17,665 nt of DNA from Cephalothrix spiralis (Eukaryota; Nemertea; Palaeonemertea; Archinemertea; Cephalotrichidae). Within the stretch, counting starts at the first letter, position 1. Every line of letters begins with the position of its first letter. The notes below the pieces were generated by a model, which saw nothing but the letters and a program-made list of their open reading frames with translations, was not told the origin of the DNA and made no database searches. Below, piece by piece: positions 8,885 to 17,665 of the stretch. The DNA is taken from positions 1 to 17,665 of the forward strand of contig JAUCNG010381147.1 of assembly GCA_032353305.1 (NCBI GenBank), in the 5' to 3' direction. The translations under genes were made by a program, and so were the position numbers.

Positions 8885-8890
8885 AATAAA
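8885..8890 (+). promoter_or_regulatory. Candidate polyadenylation signal of the LRAT-domain gene
   Basis: A canonical AATAAA begins nine bases after the TGA stop. If used, the 3' untranslated region would be only about 20-40 bases. Other AATAAA hexamers occur much further on (for example near 10067-10155), so a longer transcript is possible. The downstream GU-rich element is weak. Confidence 0.35.
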
Positions 8891-11800
8891 GAAGTGAGCG
8901 AATGAAAAAATATGGATTCAAAGTCAAATATTTAATTGATATCAAGAGCACCAATGTTAATATTTTGCATCAAATTGCCTTCACATTTGAAAAAAATTTG
9001 AAATGAAAATAAGTAACTGATATACACTGACTTAATATACGTTTGTAGTAATATGAAGTACACTAAAAGTTCATTATTTTGCCAAAATAATTACTCACCT
9101 TATTTTTTTTTACATTAATGATACAAGATTTAATTAGTCTTAATAATATGATAAAGATATTCTAATTTTCTTTGATTTAGGATGAATGTGACTGCGATTT
9201 TAATATGGAATATTTTGATATAAGTTTAATTTTGTTGCAAATGCTCTTCATAATAACAATTTTTCTCCTCTCTTTTAATATAGCTATCTTGTACGTCATG
9301 TACTGAACTCTGTGAATATTGCAATATATTGATCATGAGATTGCTCTGCTCCCATGTCTATGGTCAAAAGATATTACTACTATGTTAAACTGTAATTTCT
9401 GTAAACAAAATTTGGTTAGCATTGAGTCGAAACAAAGGGCACCAACGAAAATGGGTTCGTTTTCTAGTTAGCTAGAATGTTTGATTGTTTACCCTGACCG
9501 GGCAACATTGTTTGATCCTGTTTAAATACAACCATTTATTTAGGCTACAATGTATCAGCAAATCTAGGCAAATTGTTAACCCAATTTTGTTTACTGTATA
9601 CTTCCAATGATGGAACAAAGATGTACGTTAATTGTATTATTAGTGCCAGTATTCAGGCTATTGTAAAATATAGGATAATTCTTAATGAGCTTGAGGTCAA
9701 AATAATCTAATTTATTTATGAGAGAAATATTTCAATTTCGACGACAGAGATGTGATGATTTTTTTACGAATTTTATAAATGTGCCTACATTATACTTTAT
9801 GCGTATATATATAGTTAAATATTTTGTGTGCCTTTATACTTGCAATGCCTTGAATAATTAGTATTGTATTTGTAGTATTAGCAATAATTGTCTAGCGCAG
9901 CTATAATATGTACAATCATAATCACATAAATGAATGGAATTATTGGAAATATTCCGAATATCCCGAGGGTCAGTTTTCCGCCACAATTGGGCCTTAAATG
10001 TATCGATCTCTACTGTTATGCGCCAATGTGAAAGTTTATTTTGCATGTTTTGTATACTAGTTTGTAAAATAAATGAGTTGAAAAAATAAAATCTCTTGTC
10101 CATTTCGTGCGATAAAAATCTAAGCTATGATGTATATATTCGTCAAGAAAAATAAAGAATATTCCTTATTAAAATTACAAAAAACACATAATGTTGCAAT
10201 TAAAACATGAAAATAGAAGTCTAAAATTAATACCATTTTACATAATAATTTTAAAATATAAAATTGTCGGAATTAGTTAATTTCAAGACCTGATATCATT
10301 AGAATATGCAGCTAGCTTTGTCAAGATTAAAAGTCAAAATACATCCACGTTTAGTGGGTTCTGAAGTCGATGAAGGGGATTTCAGCAAATCTTTGATTTA
10401 TTGCTAGAGTAAAATAACTTGCGTTATCAGAGACAAAAATTCGAGGGCCAATACTCATCTAGCCGCGAATCTTCTGAATGCAAGAAGAAATGAATCACTT
10501 GGCATGTTATTGACAACTTCAAGATTAATACAGCGCGTTTAAAAAAAATGCTGACGTAAAATCAATGCCCGTGACACTTTATGGAGCCTGTATGGAAGGA
10601 GGGTCGTATAGCATATCTCCGTGTAGGGAATTGGACCAGCGTGACCAAAAAACATATTTTGGCGTAAAAAAGGGTAACTGGGCGTCTGCGGGCGTAAAAG
10701 AGGTGAATACAGCTATTATAATTTGTGGGTATCTGCGTGAAGGTAATTAAAGCACGGTTTCGGCGAGTGGAAAAGAATTGTCATTGTTTGATTTATTTTG
10801 TATTGTTCTAGCGTATCGATTATGGCACTTTATCGCTGTGTATGTATTGGCTATCTTTTGTACATGTTGAACGTTCTTATAACTGCGTGTATTAGGATCG
10901 TGTATATTGGTATTAGATGGGTTGAGCGTGTGGTATAATAATATTGTGACGTGTGTTCCGAATATAGCTACTGATGCGTTCTGATTCGCTGATCGTGCTG
11001 TACATGTATATACAAAGAATTTGATTAAAACAACTCTGCTATACATACATGACTGCAACATATCTTATCTGTAGATATATCCTACATACATATGACTGAT
11101 ACAACTGTCTATTGCACATACCGATGATAATACAGTTAAGTCCATATACGTTCTAATCATATCACTAACACTAATAACAAAAGACATAGATGCAACCAAT
11201 AGAGACCGTACACATTCATCTATCTGTTGGTGTTACATTGTAACAGAAACAAAAAGCATAAGCCACATACATAATACTGATACATAAACGATACATACGA
11301 CTCTGCTACATACATAATACCGATACATACAGCTACATACATAGAGTCTATTGCATACATTTCGCCCCACCAGCACTCGCACCATTCTCCAAATGATAGT
11401 ATAGCGCCTTCACCTATGGTGCCTCTCTCACCACTGTAATTGCCTCTACCTGGATACAAGTGCTACCAAAATACATCTACACACATACATAGGAAGTTGC
11501 TTTTTACTGATGGATATGTACATCTTCACACATACACAGAAAGTGGCATTAATACAGTCGGATAAGCGATTTCACCTGTATTGCCTGTACCCGCATAAAG
11601 GTGACTGTAGCGTCATAGTGTCATACTGGCATTATCCTTTAAATGCACCAAAGTTCTACGAAAAGTCTCTGTAGTGCCATTTCAGCATGGACGCTCGTGT
11701 GAGTCGGTTGGTGAAGGGAGATTGGATGGCGAAATTGTTAAAGTTTTTGTACAAAAGAATGATACGGGTTCTAATTAGGTACTGCTGTCTTCTTTTTTAA

Positions 11801-12483
11801 GAGTTAACAATTTTTTAACTGATTGAATTTTATAACTGTCCTCATTTGAAAGTTCATTTTGCACTATATTGTTCCTTCCCCCCATTTAGTCCGGAGATTA
11901 ATGTGTATCCAGTTCCTGCCAGTTAATTGTTAGAGGATAGCCACGCTTTGCTAATCGAAAGAAAAAAATGATATTACATTGTCAGTTATCGTTAACAGAT
12001 GATTTGTACATATTGATGAATCTATTGCATATATATCATTTTGTTGTTAAAGACATATTAACTCGTCTAAAATTCAATTTATAAGATAAAAATTGTCCAT
12101 ACTAGATTTTCCCCCATCCTTGTAATATGTTTTCGCAAAACTGTTAATGATCAATAAAATTTAGATTACTTTGCAGCTGTAATATATTTTTCAGATATCA
12201 AATTATTATTTTCTGATTTCAAATTTTTCCTAATTTATCCATGAATATTATCATTATCATGTCCCATCTTGGACATCATACAACTCTTGTCTTTACCATG
12301 TTTGCGGTATTTAGTTTTACGCGGTATTGTCCATCGTTGAAGCAGCCTTAAACTTCTGCTTACTAACATCGCATGATTGGTTAGCTAATACGATTGTACA
12401 ATACAGCAATTGACTGATAATCAGTGAAGACCTGGCAATTTGTCAAATCTCTGCCAAGTGAACGTGCTTTATTATCATTCGAG
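8891..12483. other. Long non-coding interval between the LRAT-domain and GPCR genes
   Basis: About 3.6 kb holds no supported gene on either strand. The open frames that occur (9858-10103, 10565-10750, 10747-11061 and 11220-11459) lack domain-like composition and conserved motifs. The interval is AT-rich up to about 10500. It then has a more GC-rich patch at 10560-10760 with two GGCGTAAAA words, and a degenerate tandem-repeat zone at about 11030-11570. The final part should contain the promoter and 5' leader of the GPCR. No clear TATA box is placed. Confidence 0.5.
11265..11346. repeat. Degenerate ATACATAC/CTGCTACATACAT repeats
   Basis: The word ACATACATA recurs at 11265, 11308 and 11335, and the first two copies continue as ATACYGATACATA. 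Looser relatives (CTGCTATACATACAT near 11036, CCTACATACAT near 11080) extend the zone to the left. To the right, ACATCTACACACATACA (from 11473) and ACATCTTCACACATACA (from 11520) form a 47-bp-spaced pair. This is a decaying minisatellite, non-coding. Confidence 0.6.
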
Positions 12484-13476
12484 ATGGCTTCAAATGATAC
12501 ATCAACTCAACTTTATCCTGTTTACTGGGTTTACAACATGGATTACTCTATCAAATCATTGACCACTGACCTGATGACATGGATCTGGATCATTTCATTG
12601 TTTATGACTTTACCGGTAGGATTCATTGGCAACTTCCTTGCATTTATGGTTTTCATTTCACCACCGATGAGAAAGCACTCCTATAGTTGGTACCTAGGTA
12701 CATTAGCAATATTTGATTCTTTAGCTCTGACAATGAGACTAGTCGTTTTTGTAAATATTATTGCCATGAAATATTTAGGATACGAATGGCCTTTGATATT
12801 TATCTCATCTTCGGAGCCAGCTTGCAGAATAGTCGACTACCTCGGAGATATAGTAAGTGTTATATGTTCACTTTTAGTACTTGAAACAACAGTGGAGCGT
12901 ATGCTTGTTATTTGTTTTCCATTTCTAGGACGGCAAATATGCCGGCCAGCATTCTCTAAGAAAGTCGTTATCGGAACGATAATCGCCAGCGCAATTATCG
13001 ATTTTCATGTTATGTTTATGATTAAATATGATGAAAAACTAGGCTGTGTTTTTGACGAAACTGGGCAGTTAATTAACATGGCACTTAACTCAACTTTGGG
13101 TTTAGTTTTTCCAATTATAGCGATTTTCGTATGCAACGTTATGCTTGGGACAGTCCTTCTACGACGTAAAGTCACCGGAAACGAAAAGTCGAAGGTAAAA
13201 TCGGAAAAAGTAACGCTGATGATTGCTTCAGTTAGTATAGCATTTCTTGTGTTCTACCTTCCTGATTGCACCATAACTTTTGTTGTGTTAGCAATGCCCG
13301 AAAAGTACGAAGCACTTGGGCCATTACTGCCCTATGGGTATTTGTTAACGATGGGAAATAATGCGGTAAATTTTTATATTTATGCACTTACTGGAGCTGA
13401 AGTGCGTCAGATATGCAAATCATGGTTCAAGAAAAAAGGGACAGGAGTAATTCCAAAAAGGATAACGGTCGATTAA
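12484..13476 (+). CDS. Class A (rhodopsin-like) GPCR, neuropeptide-receptor type
   Basis: This intact single-exon receptor has 330 residues. The ATG at 12484 (GAGATGG) is the first in frame; the frame is closed upstream by TAA at 12418-12420. Seven helices fit: about 32-58, 67-92, 114-144, 160-180, 203-227, 241-271 and 280-301. Class A anchors are present: Asn50 (1.50, GN), Asp78 in LAIFD (2.50), Cys114 (3.25) with Cys188 for the usual disulfide, ERM at 138-140 in place of DRY, Pro210 (5.50), Pro260 (6.50) in FYLP, and NAVNFYIY at 293-300 with Asn296 and Tyr300. The CWxP tryptophan is missing, phenylalanine replaces the helix-7 proline, and Trp4.50 is not evident. Substitutions of this kind, with a VNF(x)IY ending, are known in FMRFamide-type peptide receptors, which suggests a peptide ligand (inference). 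Asn4 is a glycosylation sequon. Cys311 in the basic tail suits palmitoylation after helix 8. The 3' half has a decayed duplicate 3 kb downstream. Confidence 0.92.
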   Translation: MASNDTSTQLYPVYWVYNMDYSIKSLTTDLMTWIWIISLFMTLPVGFIGNFLAFMVFISPPMRKHSYSWYLGTLAIFDSLALTMRLVVFVNIIAMKYLGYEWPLIFISSSEPACRIVDYLGDIVSVICSLLVLETTVERMLVICFPFLGRQICRPAFSKKVVIGTIIASAIIDFHVMFMIKYDEKLGCVFDETGQLINMALNSTLGLVFPIIAIFVCNVMLGTVLLRRKVTGNEKSKVKSEKVTLMIASVSIAFLVFYLPDCTITFVVLAMPEKYEALGPLLPYGYLLTMGNNAVNFYIYALTGAEVRQICKSWFKKKGTGVIPKRITVD

Positions 13477-13480
13477 AAAA

Positions 13481-13486
13481 AATAAA
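13481..13486 (+). promoter_or_regulatory. Candidate polyadenylation signal of the GPCR gene
   Basis: AATAAA starts five bases after the TAA stop and is followed by a T/GT-rich run (TGATTTGTTTGTTC). Use of this site would give an extremely short 3' untranslated region. The downstream element is closer than usual, so the call is tentative. Confidence 0.3.
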
Positions 13487-15012
13487 TCTGATTTGTTTGT
13501 TCTATAAAACATCTCAAATCAATATGTCTTATCCCAAAATATACATGTTTTCAATTTACTTTCATTTACTCGTTTTGAAGGAAGGTGACTATACTACTCC
13601 GATTTGTCGAAAATTTAATTTTTTCTTTATTATCTAGCAAATGTGAGACCACACAGGTAGTATTTTTAAGTCAGTATCCCGGACCATCGAGCGAAATGCG
13701 GTAAGCGCTGCAGCGCCATATTTAAAACGATGAATTGAGAAGCGGAGAATCTCACTACTAATTTTTCACTCTAAATATTACCCAACTAAATTAGCTACCT
13801 GATTTAGCTAATAACTCTTTCATAACTTAATGAAAATTATCAAATATACGGTTTTTGCAAAAAGTGAATGCCGAAGAATCTTTTATTCTTTATTCGAATT
13901 GTATGTTTGCCTTTTTACTGTTTCCCAAAAATAATCTGAAATTGACACCAATTTTAAAAAGTAAACAATCCCCCCAAATGTGTTCGAACGAGATTTTTGG
14001 TTTATTTCAACTTTATTATAGGGCTACATAGTTAAATTTGATATTATGTAAGTTTCAAAGACCTGGCAGCTTTATAAATGGATCATATCTTGTAAAATCT
14101 TAAGAACCAGAATTTCGGAAAATCAAAATCTTATCTTTAACTTTCTTGTACCATAAAAAAGAATTTCACTTTCATGAATGATGAACATTAAACATTCATA
14201 TGATAGCTGAAAGAACACTCTTTCACGTAAATACAATCATATGCAAAGTTGGTATTAGCTTTGAAAAAAAACGGTATCTCAAGTTATTCCAATTGTGAAA
14301 TATCGACATGAAATTGATGCTCGATCCACGTTTTTACTTTTCAATTTTTGGTGTAACTCTAGGCATGTGATGCATCACGATTTATATTAATTATGTTGGT
14401 CATTCGTGACGTCTGGCATGGAATTTTTCACAACAATCTAATTCTTAATTGGTTTGGACAAATCAACAAATCAGACAAATCGAAAATGAAAAAAACTGAA
14501 GGATAACGAAGGATATTCTTTTTTTTTCTTCTTCTGATTTGTGTTTTCTAGGTATTCTGTTTTTTGGTGGATTACAAAAAACCATGTGTCTAACCTCACA
14601 CCATGTCTAAACCAAAAGACCGAACGTACGAAAGACCGAACTTACAGAGGAGTGAGAGGACCAAAAATACGGAAATCCCAAAAGACCGCAATTCCATAAG
14701 AACGATATTATTTTGCGATTATAATATACATTCAACAGTTTTCATTGAATTTGGGCAGGAACCAGTCTAAAAGTAGTTGTGGCTAGACTGGTACTGGTCA
14801 CAACGTTCACAAAAAATTTATACCAATTCAATTTTTTTTTCTGTGTGCGTGACACGTATACGCTTCACTATTCACATCACATGATATAGTAATCGTAAGT
14901 GACCTTAAACTTTTCCATACCGATAATGGGTCTCGGCTCCTCAGACCTGAGAAAATGCATCAAAACACATTAAACACATTCAATTACTATGAATTTATCT
15001 CCTTTGATATTA
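13487..15012. other. Non-coding interval between the GPCR and the MITE
   Basis: There is no supported gene. The contents are a perfect 12-bp palindrome GCGCTGCAGCGC at 13705-13716, a small imperfect inverted repeat around 14173-14204 (CATGAATG/CATTCATATG), and a cluster of AAAGACCG words at 14615-14690 that is listed separately. The open frame at 13413-13637 overlaps the GPCR 3' end out of frame and is a shadow. Confidence 0.5.
14611..14690. repeat. AAAGACCG word cluster
   Basis: AAAGACCGAA occurs at 14615-14624 and 14631-14640, and AAAGACCGCA at 14681-14690, with related ACCAAAA and ATACGGAAAT words between them. This looks like a decayed short tandem repeat or part of a dispersed element. 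Similar TAAGACCGAA words occur in the 353-bp tandem repeat at 3610-4330, which may be chance or a shared source. Confidence 0.4.
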
Positions 15013-16013
15013 TACAGGGTGTCCAAATAAAATAAAAACAACCAATGACGCCATACTGAGACTCAATAATAAAAAATTTAAACATTGCTAAAAAATCATA
15101 GTAAAGGTCTTATCTCCCGAATAAAACAGATTTGGCCGATCGGTTCATAAATAAGGGAGCTACGATGATTTTCCCAAGAAACCCCTGGGTGAGTTAATTT
15201 ATCAGCCTAAATTCCATTATAATTATAAATCGAGAGAATGCTATTTTCCATCACTCAAAAACATGTGAATATTTTCAGTGCATTTTAATTTTAATAAAAA
15301 ATTGGTGAATACTGAATTGAATAAGCAATTTTAAATAATTTTTAAGTCCGAAAATATAAAATGGGATATAATTTACGGCCTACTTTGGAAATTGAACTTT
15401 TTGGTTCTTTTGGGAAATTTATGTAGCATACTTGTTTTTTGTTTTCTTAAATTTAGATTTTATTTTCAAAAACAAAAGGAATTTTCAAAATATTTTAAAT
15501 CACATATGGATATTGTACGCGTTACAAGTGGGACAAAAAGAGCTATTCCACGAGGGGCGCAGCCCCGAGTGAGGTAACATTTCTATCCCACGGAAACGAG
15601 TGCAAAAAAAGTGTATACCACGCCAGTGACCACGCGTACGGTCTAGTCTCATTTTCACCTATTTTCAATCGATTAAATACAAAAAAAACTGACCGTGGTA
15701 TATTAATATTATACATAAAACAATAAATTATAAACAATGGCAATGTTTTTTTAATAAGTTGGAGCACCAAAAAAAATATATAAATAATATGAAGAAAAAA
15801 ATAGATAAAAGAGAAGAAAAAAATAAAGCTATGCGAAGAAGAAGAAAAACAGAAGAGAGAAAAAAATATATATGCTTGTTGTTGAACAGATTTGCACCAA
15901 ATTTCGTAATTTTGGAAGAGATGACCACATTCTCTCCAGTGATCACCCGCAGTGATATGGGAAATTCGTTATTGAGTCACAATATGTTATACATTTTATT
16001 GGGACACCCTGTA
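15013..16013. mobile_element. Non-autonomous Tc1/mariner-like DNA transposon (MITE), about 1 kb
   Basis: The termini are inverted: CAGGGTGTCC at 15015 and GGACACCCTG ending at 16011. The similarity extends inward through AATAAAAT and, after a spacer, through GACTCAATAA (left about 15060, right complement about 15972-15981). Each end is flanked by TA (15013-15014 and 16012-16013), the target duplication typical of the IS630/Tc1/mariner group. The 997-bp body has no transposase: open frames at 15392-15577 and 15759-16091 are short and low-complexity, the latter from a purine-rich GAA/A tract at about 15788-15870. Near the middle are a GGGGC/GCCCC hairpin (15554-15566) and nested GTGGGA/TCCCAC arms (15528-15533, 15586-15591). 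The superfamily is inferred from the TA duplication only. Confidence 0.75.
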
Positions 16014-16348
16014 TGTAAACACAAGATGCCACTTTATAAACGATTTATACGATTTAGTGACTTAGGGAGTAAAAACATGTACTGTTTATAATTTGTTGTC
16101 AGATAGATGGTTTGTACTCTAGTAAACAAGAGGTAGATATCTGTACTCTGTCCATTTATACAAGACATACAACTTGATCGGGTATAAAAATTCCCGGGAA
16201 AAGAAGTATACTTCAGCGCACTAGATGGTTTGTAAATAAATGAGGATTAAAATCGCTGCTAGTTCAATTGTTTTCTACCCTTGAGCAGTTCAATGTTTTT
16301 CTACCCCTGAGCAGTGCCTAATACCACTAAGACTTTCATTTAAAGGAG
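16014..16348. other. Non-coding segment between the MITE and the GPCR pseudogene
   Basis: This contains the first copy of a duplicated non-coding block (16229-16360), listed separately. There is no reading frame of interest. The open frame running out of the MITE stops at 16091. Confidence 0.5.
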
Positions 16349-16360
16349 CTCATCGTATCT
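16229..16360 (+). repeat. Duplicated non-coding block, copy 1
   Basis: The block starts with TTTGTAAATAA and ends with AAAGGAGCTCATCGTATCT. It recurs in the same orientation at 16998-17091. Copy 1 has an internal 26-bp tandem duplication (16261-16286 and 16287-16312, AGTTCAATKKTTTTCTACCC type) where copy 2 has one unit. It runs directly into the GPCR pseudogene. Confidence 0.75.
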
Positions 16361-16857
16361 ATCATCGGTACTGCAGTTATCGATTTCCATGTGATATTCA
16401 TGATTAAATATGACGACTCCTAGACTGCATGGGTTTGGGCATCTCGATTTACTCTCGGAATCCGACGTTCTAAATCGACCGTCAGATAAAAAGTCGGAAG
16501 CCGACTGTTACTTAGCGTGATAAATGGGGTTTGGGCAGTTAATTAACATGACACCAGGAATACATAGATGAATTCCTGATGACACACTATTGCCATAGTA
16601 GTAGCGTAGTGACAGCGCGCGTTTCTACGCGAAAAATCGGAAAAAAGTTCTTGTGATGTTCTACCTTCCTGAATGCATGTATCACAACTTTTGTTGTTTT
16701 AACAATGCCCTAAAATTAAGACACACTTGGATCTCTACTCCCCGGGTAATGCGGGTAACTTTTATATTTATGCACTAACTGGAGGTTGGATCTGAAGTGC
16801 GTCAGATATGCAAATCATGGTTTACTAAAAAACGTACATGTTGCAGACGGCCAAAGG
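16349..16857 (+). pseudogene. Decayed duplicate of the 3' half of the GPCR
   Basis: The segment aligns with 12963 onward of the intact receptor. The start reads LIVSIIGTAVIDFHVIFMIK, matching helix 4 of the receptor (VVIGTIIASAIIDFHVMFMIK), and then hits a TAG after TATGACGACTCC. The TTGGGCAGTTAATTAACATG word of extracellular loop 2 follows after an 85-bp insert. The helix-6 FYLP region is near 16664, the helix-7 words AACTTTTATATTTATGCACT are at about 16757, and the tail word GCGTCAGATATGCAAATCAT is at 16799. Deletions remove most of intracellular loop 3 with the start of helix 6, and the extracellular loop 3/helix 7 junction. Frameshifts and stops are frequent. No trace of the first three helices is found upstream, so the duplication was partial or that end is lost. 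Confidence 0.9.
16431..16537. repeat. Small insert flanked by 11-bp direct repeats inside the pseudogene
   Basis: GGGTTTGGGCA occurs at 16431-16441 and 16527-16537, bracketing 85 bases with no counterpart in the intact GPCR, where the sequence passes straight through CTGGGCAGTTAATTAAC. The insert contains an imperfect inverted pair, CTCGGAATCCGAC near 16454 and GTCGGAAGCCGAC near 16493. The direct repeats look like a target-site duplication. The insert is too short for any coding element. Confidence 0.55.
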
Positions 16858-16997
16858 CATTCTTCTACGCAGATCGATCGAGCTTTTATTTTAACTCTTT
16901 CGCTGCCAAATTTAATAGTTTTTTGAACTTTTGACCAACCTCTAGTCACTGCACTTCAAAATGGTGTCTTGGGAGTCCAGTCTGCGATATACAATAA

Positions 16998-17091
16998 TTT
17001 GTAAATAAGCGCTGCTATAGTCCAATGTTTTTCTACCCATGAGCAGTGCACGAAACCACAAACACTTTCAAATAAAGGAGGTCATGTATCT
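16998..17091 (+). repeat. Duplicated non-coding block, copy 2
   Basis: This matches 16229-16360: TTTGTAAATAA, then a single CAATGTTTTTCTACCC unit, then GAGCAGTGC, ACTTTCA and TAAAGGAG(G/C)TCAT. Sequence after 17091 does not resemble the GPCR, so the block either marks the border of the duplication that created the pseudogene or is an independent dispersed repeat. Confidence 0.75.
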
Positions 17092-17601
17092 TCCAATATT
17101 ATCTCACCTACATTATTCTAGTGTATGGAGCCGGAGACACTATATGGAGCTAAAGTTATTGTTATTTTCAGTCAAAGGGGCACAGTACCAAGGCAGAGAA
17201 TTACTAATCAGATACCGATCATCAGCACACTGGATCGATCTGATGATGCTTTTGTGAAGAGTATGTGTCAGTTGTTTTTTTGTTGTTTTTTATTCTATGC
17301 CTTTTTTATCTCCATTGCAAAATCCATGGCATCAGAAGTCTCGAAAGAAATACGAAATACGATTGATTGAGCTACTATCAGTGATACCGGTGGAGGGAAG
17401 TGCGGCCACTGATGGTAAAGAAAGCTTTTAATTTGCTGAGCTTCGCATCCGTGTACCGTAGCTACGTATCAGGTTACCCAACCGCGGTTCGCGGACATTA
17501 TTGATGTTTTATCATTATCGAATAGAAATATGGTTTCTGTGTCAGTGGTTCTTGCCTCATTTGGCAATTAGTAGAATATATATTTCCCAGTACCAGACTG
17601 T

Positions 17602-17654
17602 ATTTCTTTCTCTCTCGATGGGATAACGTCCAAAATTGATATCTGTGACCGAGT
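17602..17654. repeat. Dispersed repeat motif shared with the foldback loop at 608-642
   Basis: The 23-bp run beginning ATTTCTTTCTCTCTCGATGG is identical to 608-630. The following GTGACCGAGT (17645-17654) matches 633-642. Here the two blocks are separated by 20 bases, and in the foldback loop by only 2. The element probably continues past the window edge. Confidence 0.7.
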
Positions 17655-17665
17655 GCATAACGACT

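Larger units (their letters stand above)
16858..17665. other. Non-coding right end of the window
   Basis: No gene is supported. It includes copy 2 of the duplicated block (16998-17091) and a dispersed-repeat motif at the extreme end. The overlapping open frames at 17039-17257 and 17125-17370 have no recognisable motif and lie beside repeat sequence. Confidence 0.5.

Noticed and set aside
9858-11459. Open frames of 61-104 codons between the LRAT-domain and GPCR genes
   Set aside because: Lengths are near random expectation, composition is repeat-like, and no splice-site framework joins them.
11030-11570. CRISPR-like array
   Set aside because: Repeats are degenerate microsatellite words with irregular spacing in a eukaryotic context.
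12424-12483. Twenty-codon N-terminal extension of the GPCR beginning with GTG
   Set aside because: GTG starts are not expected in animal nuclear genes, and a good-context ATG is present in frame at 12484.
15759-16091. 110-residue Lys/Glu/Arg-rich open frame
   Set aside because: It is produced by the purine tract of the MITE and runs through the terminal inverted repeat.
17039-17370. Two overlapping 72- and 81-codon open frames
   Set aside because: There is no recognisable domain. The first starts in duplicated non-coding sequence, and both end in T-rich low complexity.
1-17665. A multi-gene functional system linking the channel, LRAT-domain protein and GPCR
   Set aside because: The genes are kilobases apart, on different strands, separated by transposon debris, and share no domain or regulatory motif.

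Overview
This is an AT-rich nuclear segment from an animal genome, not a prokaryote. Its genes are far apart. One carries a spliceosomal-type intron with GT..AG borders. There are no Shine-Dalgarno-led operons, and the gaps are full of foldback elements, MITE-like and SINE-like repeats and degenerate tandem repeats. The three proteins (a TRPV-like channel, a membrane-anchored LRAT-domain protein and a peptide-receptor-type class A GPCR) are metazoan. A marine invertebrate, perhaps a mollusc or another lophotrochozoan, is my best guess from family types and repeat style. That taxon is inference and cannot be proved from this window.

Layout: 1-1258 is non-coding and holds a long perfect inverted repeat (566-599/646-679). 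3151-1301 (minus) is an intronless 616-residue TRP channel. 3152-5846 is non-coding and holds a nested palindrome (3452-3538), a two-copy 353-bp tandem repeat (3610-4330) and a tRNA-derived SINE-like element (from about 5022). 5847-8876 (plus) is a two-exon LRAT-domain gene: a nine-codon first exon, a 1755-bp intron carrying a foldback element (6316-6538), and one large exon. 8891-12483 is long and non-coding, with degenerate ATACATAC-type repeats. 12484-13476 (plus) is an intact single-exon GPCR of 330 residues. 15013-16013 is a roughly 1-kb non-autonomous transposon with CAGGGTGTCC ends and TA target duplications. 16349-16857 is a decayed second copy of the 3' half of the GPCR, bracketed by a duplicated non-coding segment (16229-16360 and 16998-17091). 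The last 60 bases repeat a motif found in the loop of the foldback near position 600.

The three genes lie on different strands and have unrelated biochemical roles: ion conduction, thiol acyltransferase or hydrolase chemistry, and G-protein signalling. I see no sign that they form a pathway or a new multi-gene system. The most informative points are the divergent channel pore, the tiny first exon of the LRAT gene, the four-helix membrane tail on an LRAT domain, and the GPCR duplicate caught in decay with a small insert flanked by 11-bp direct repeats.
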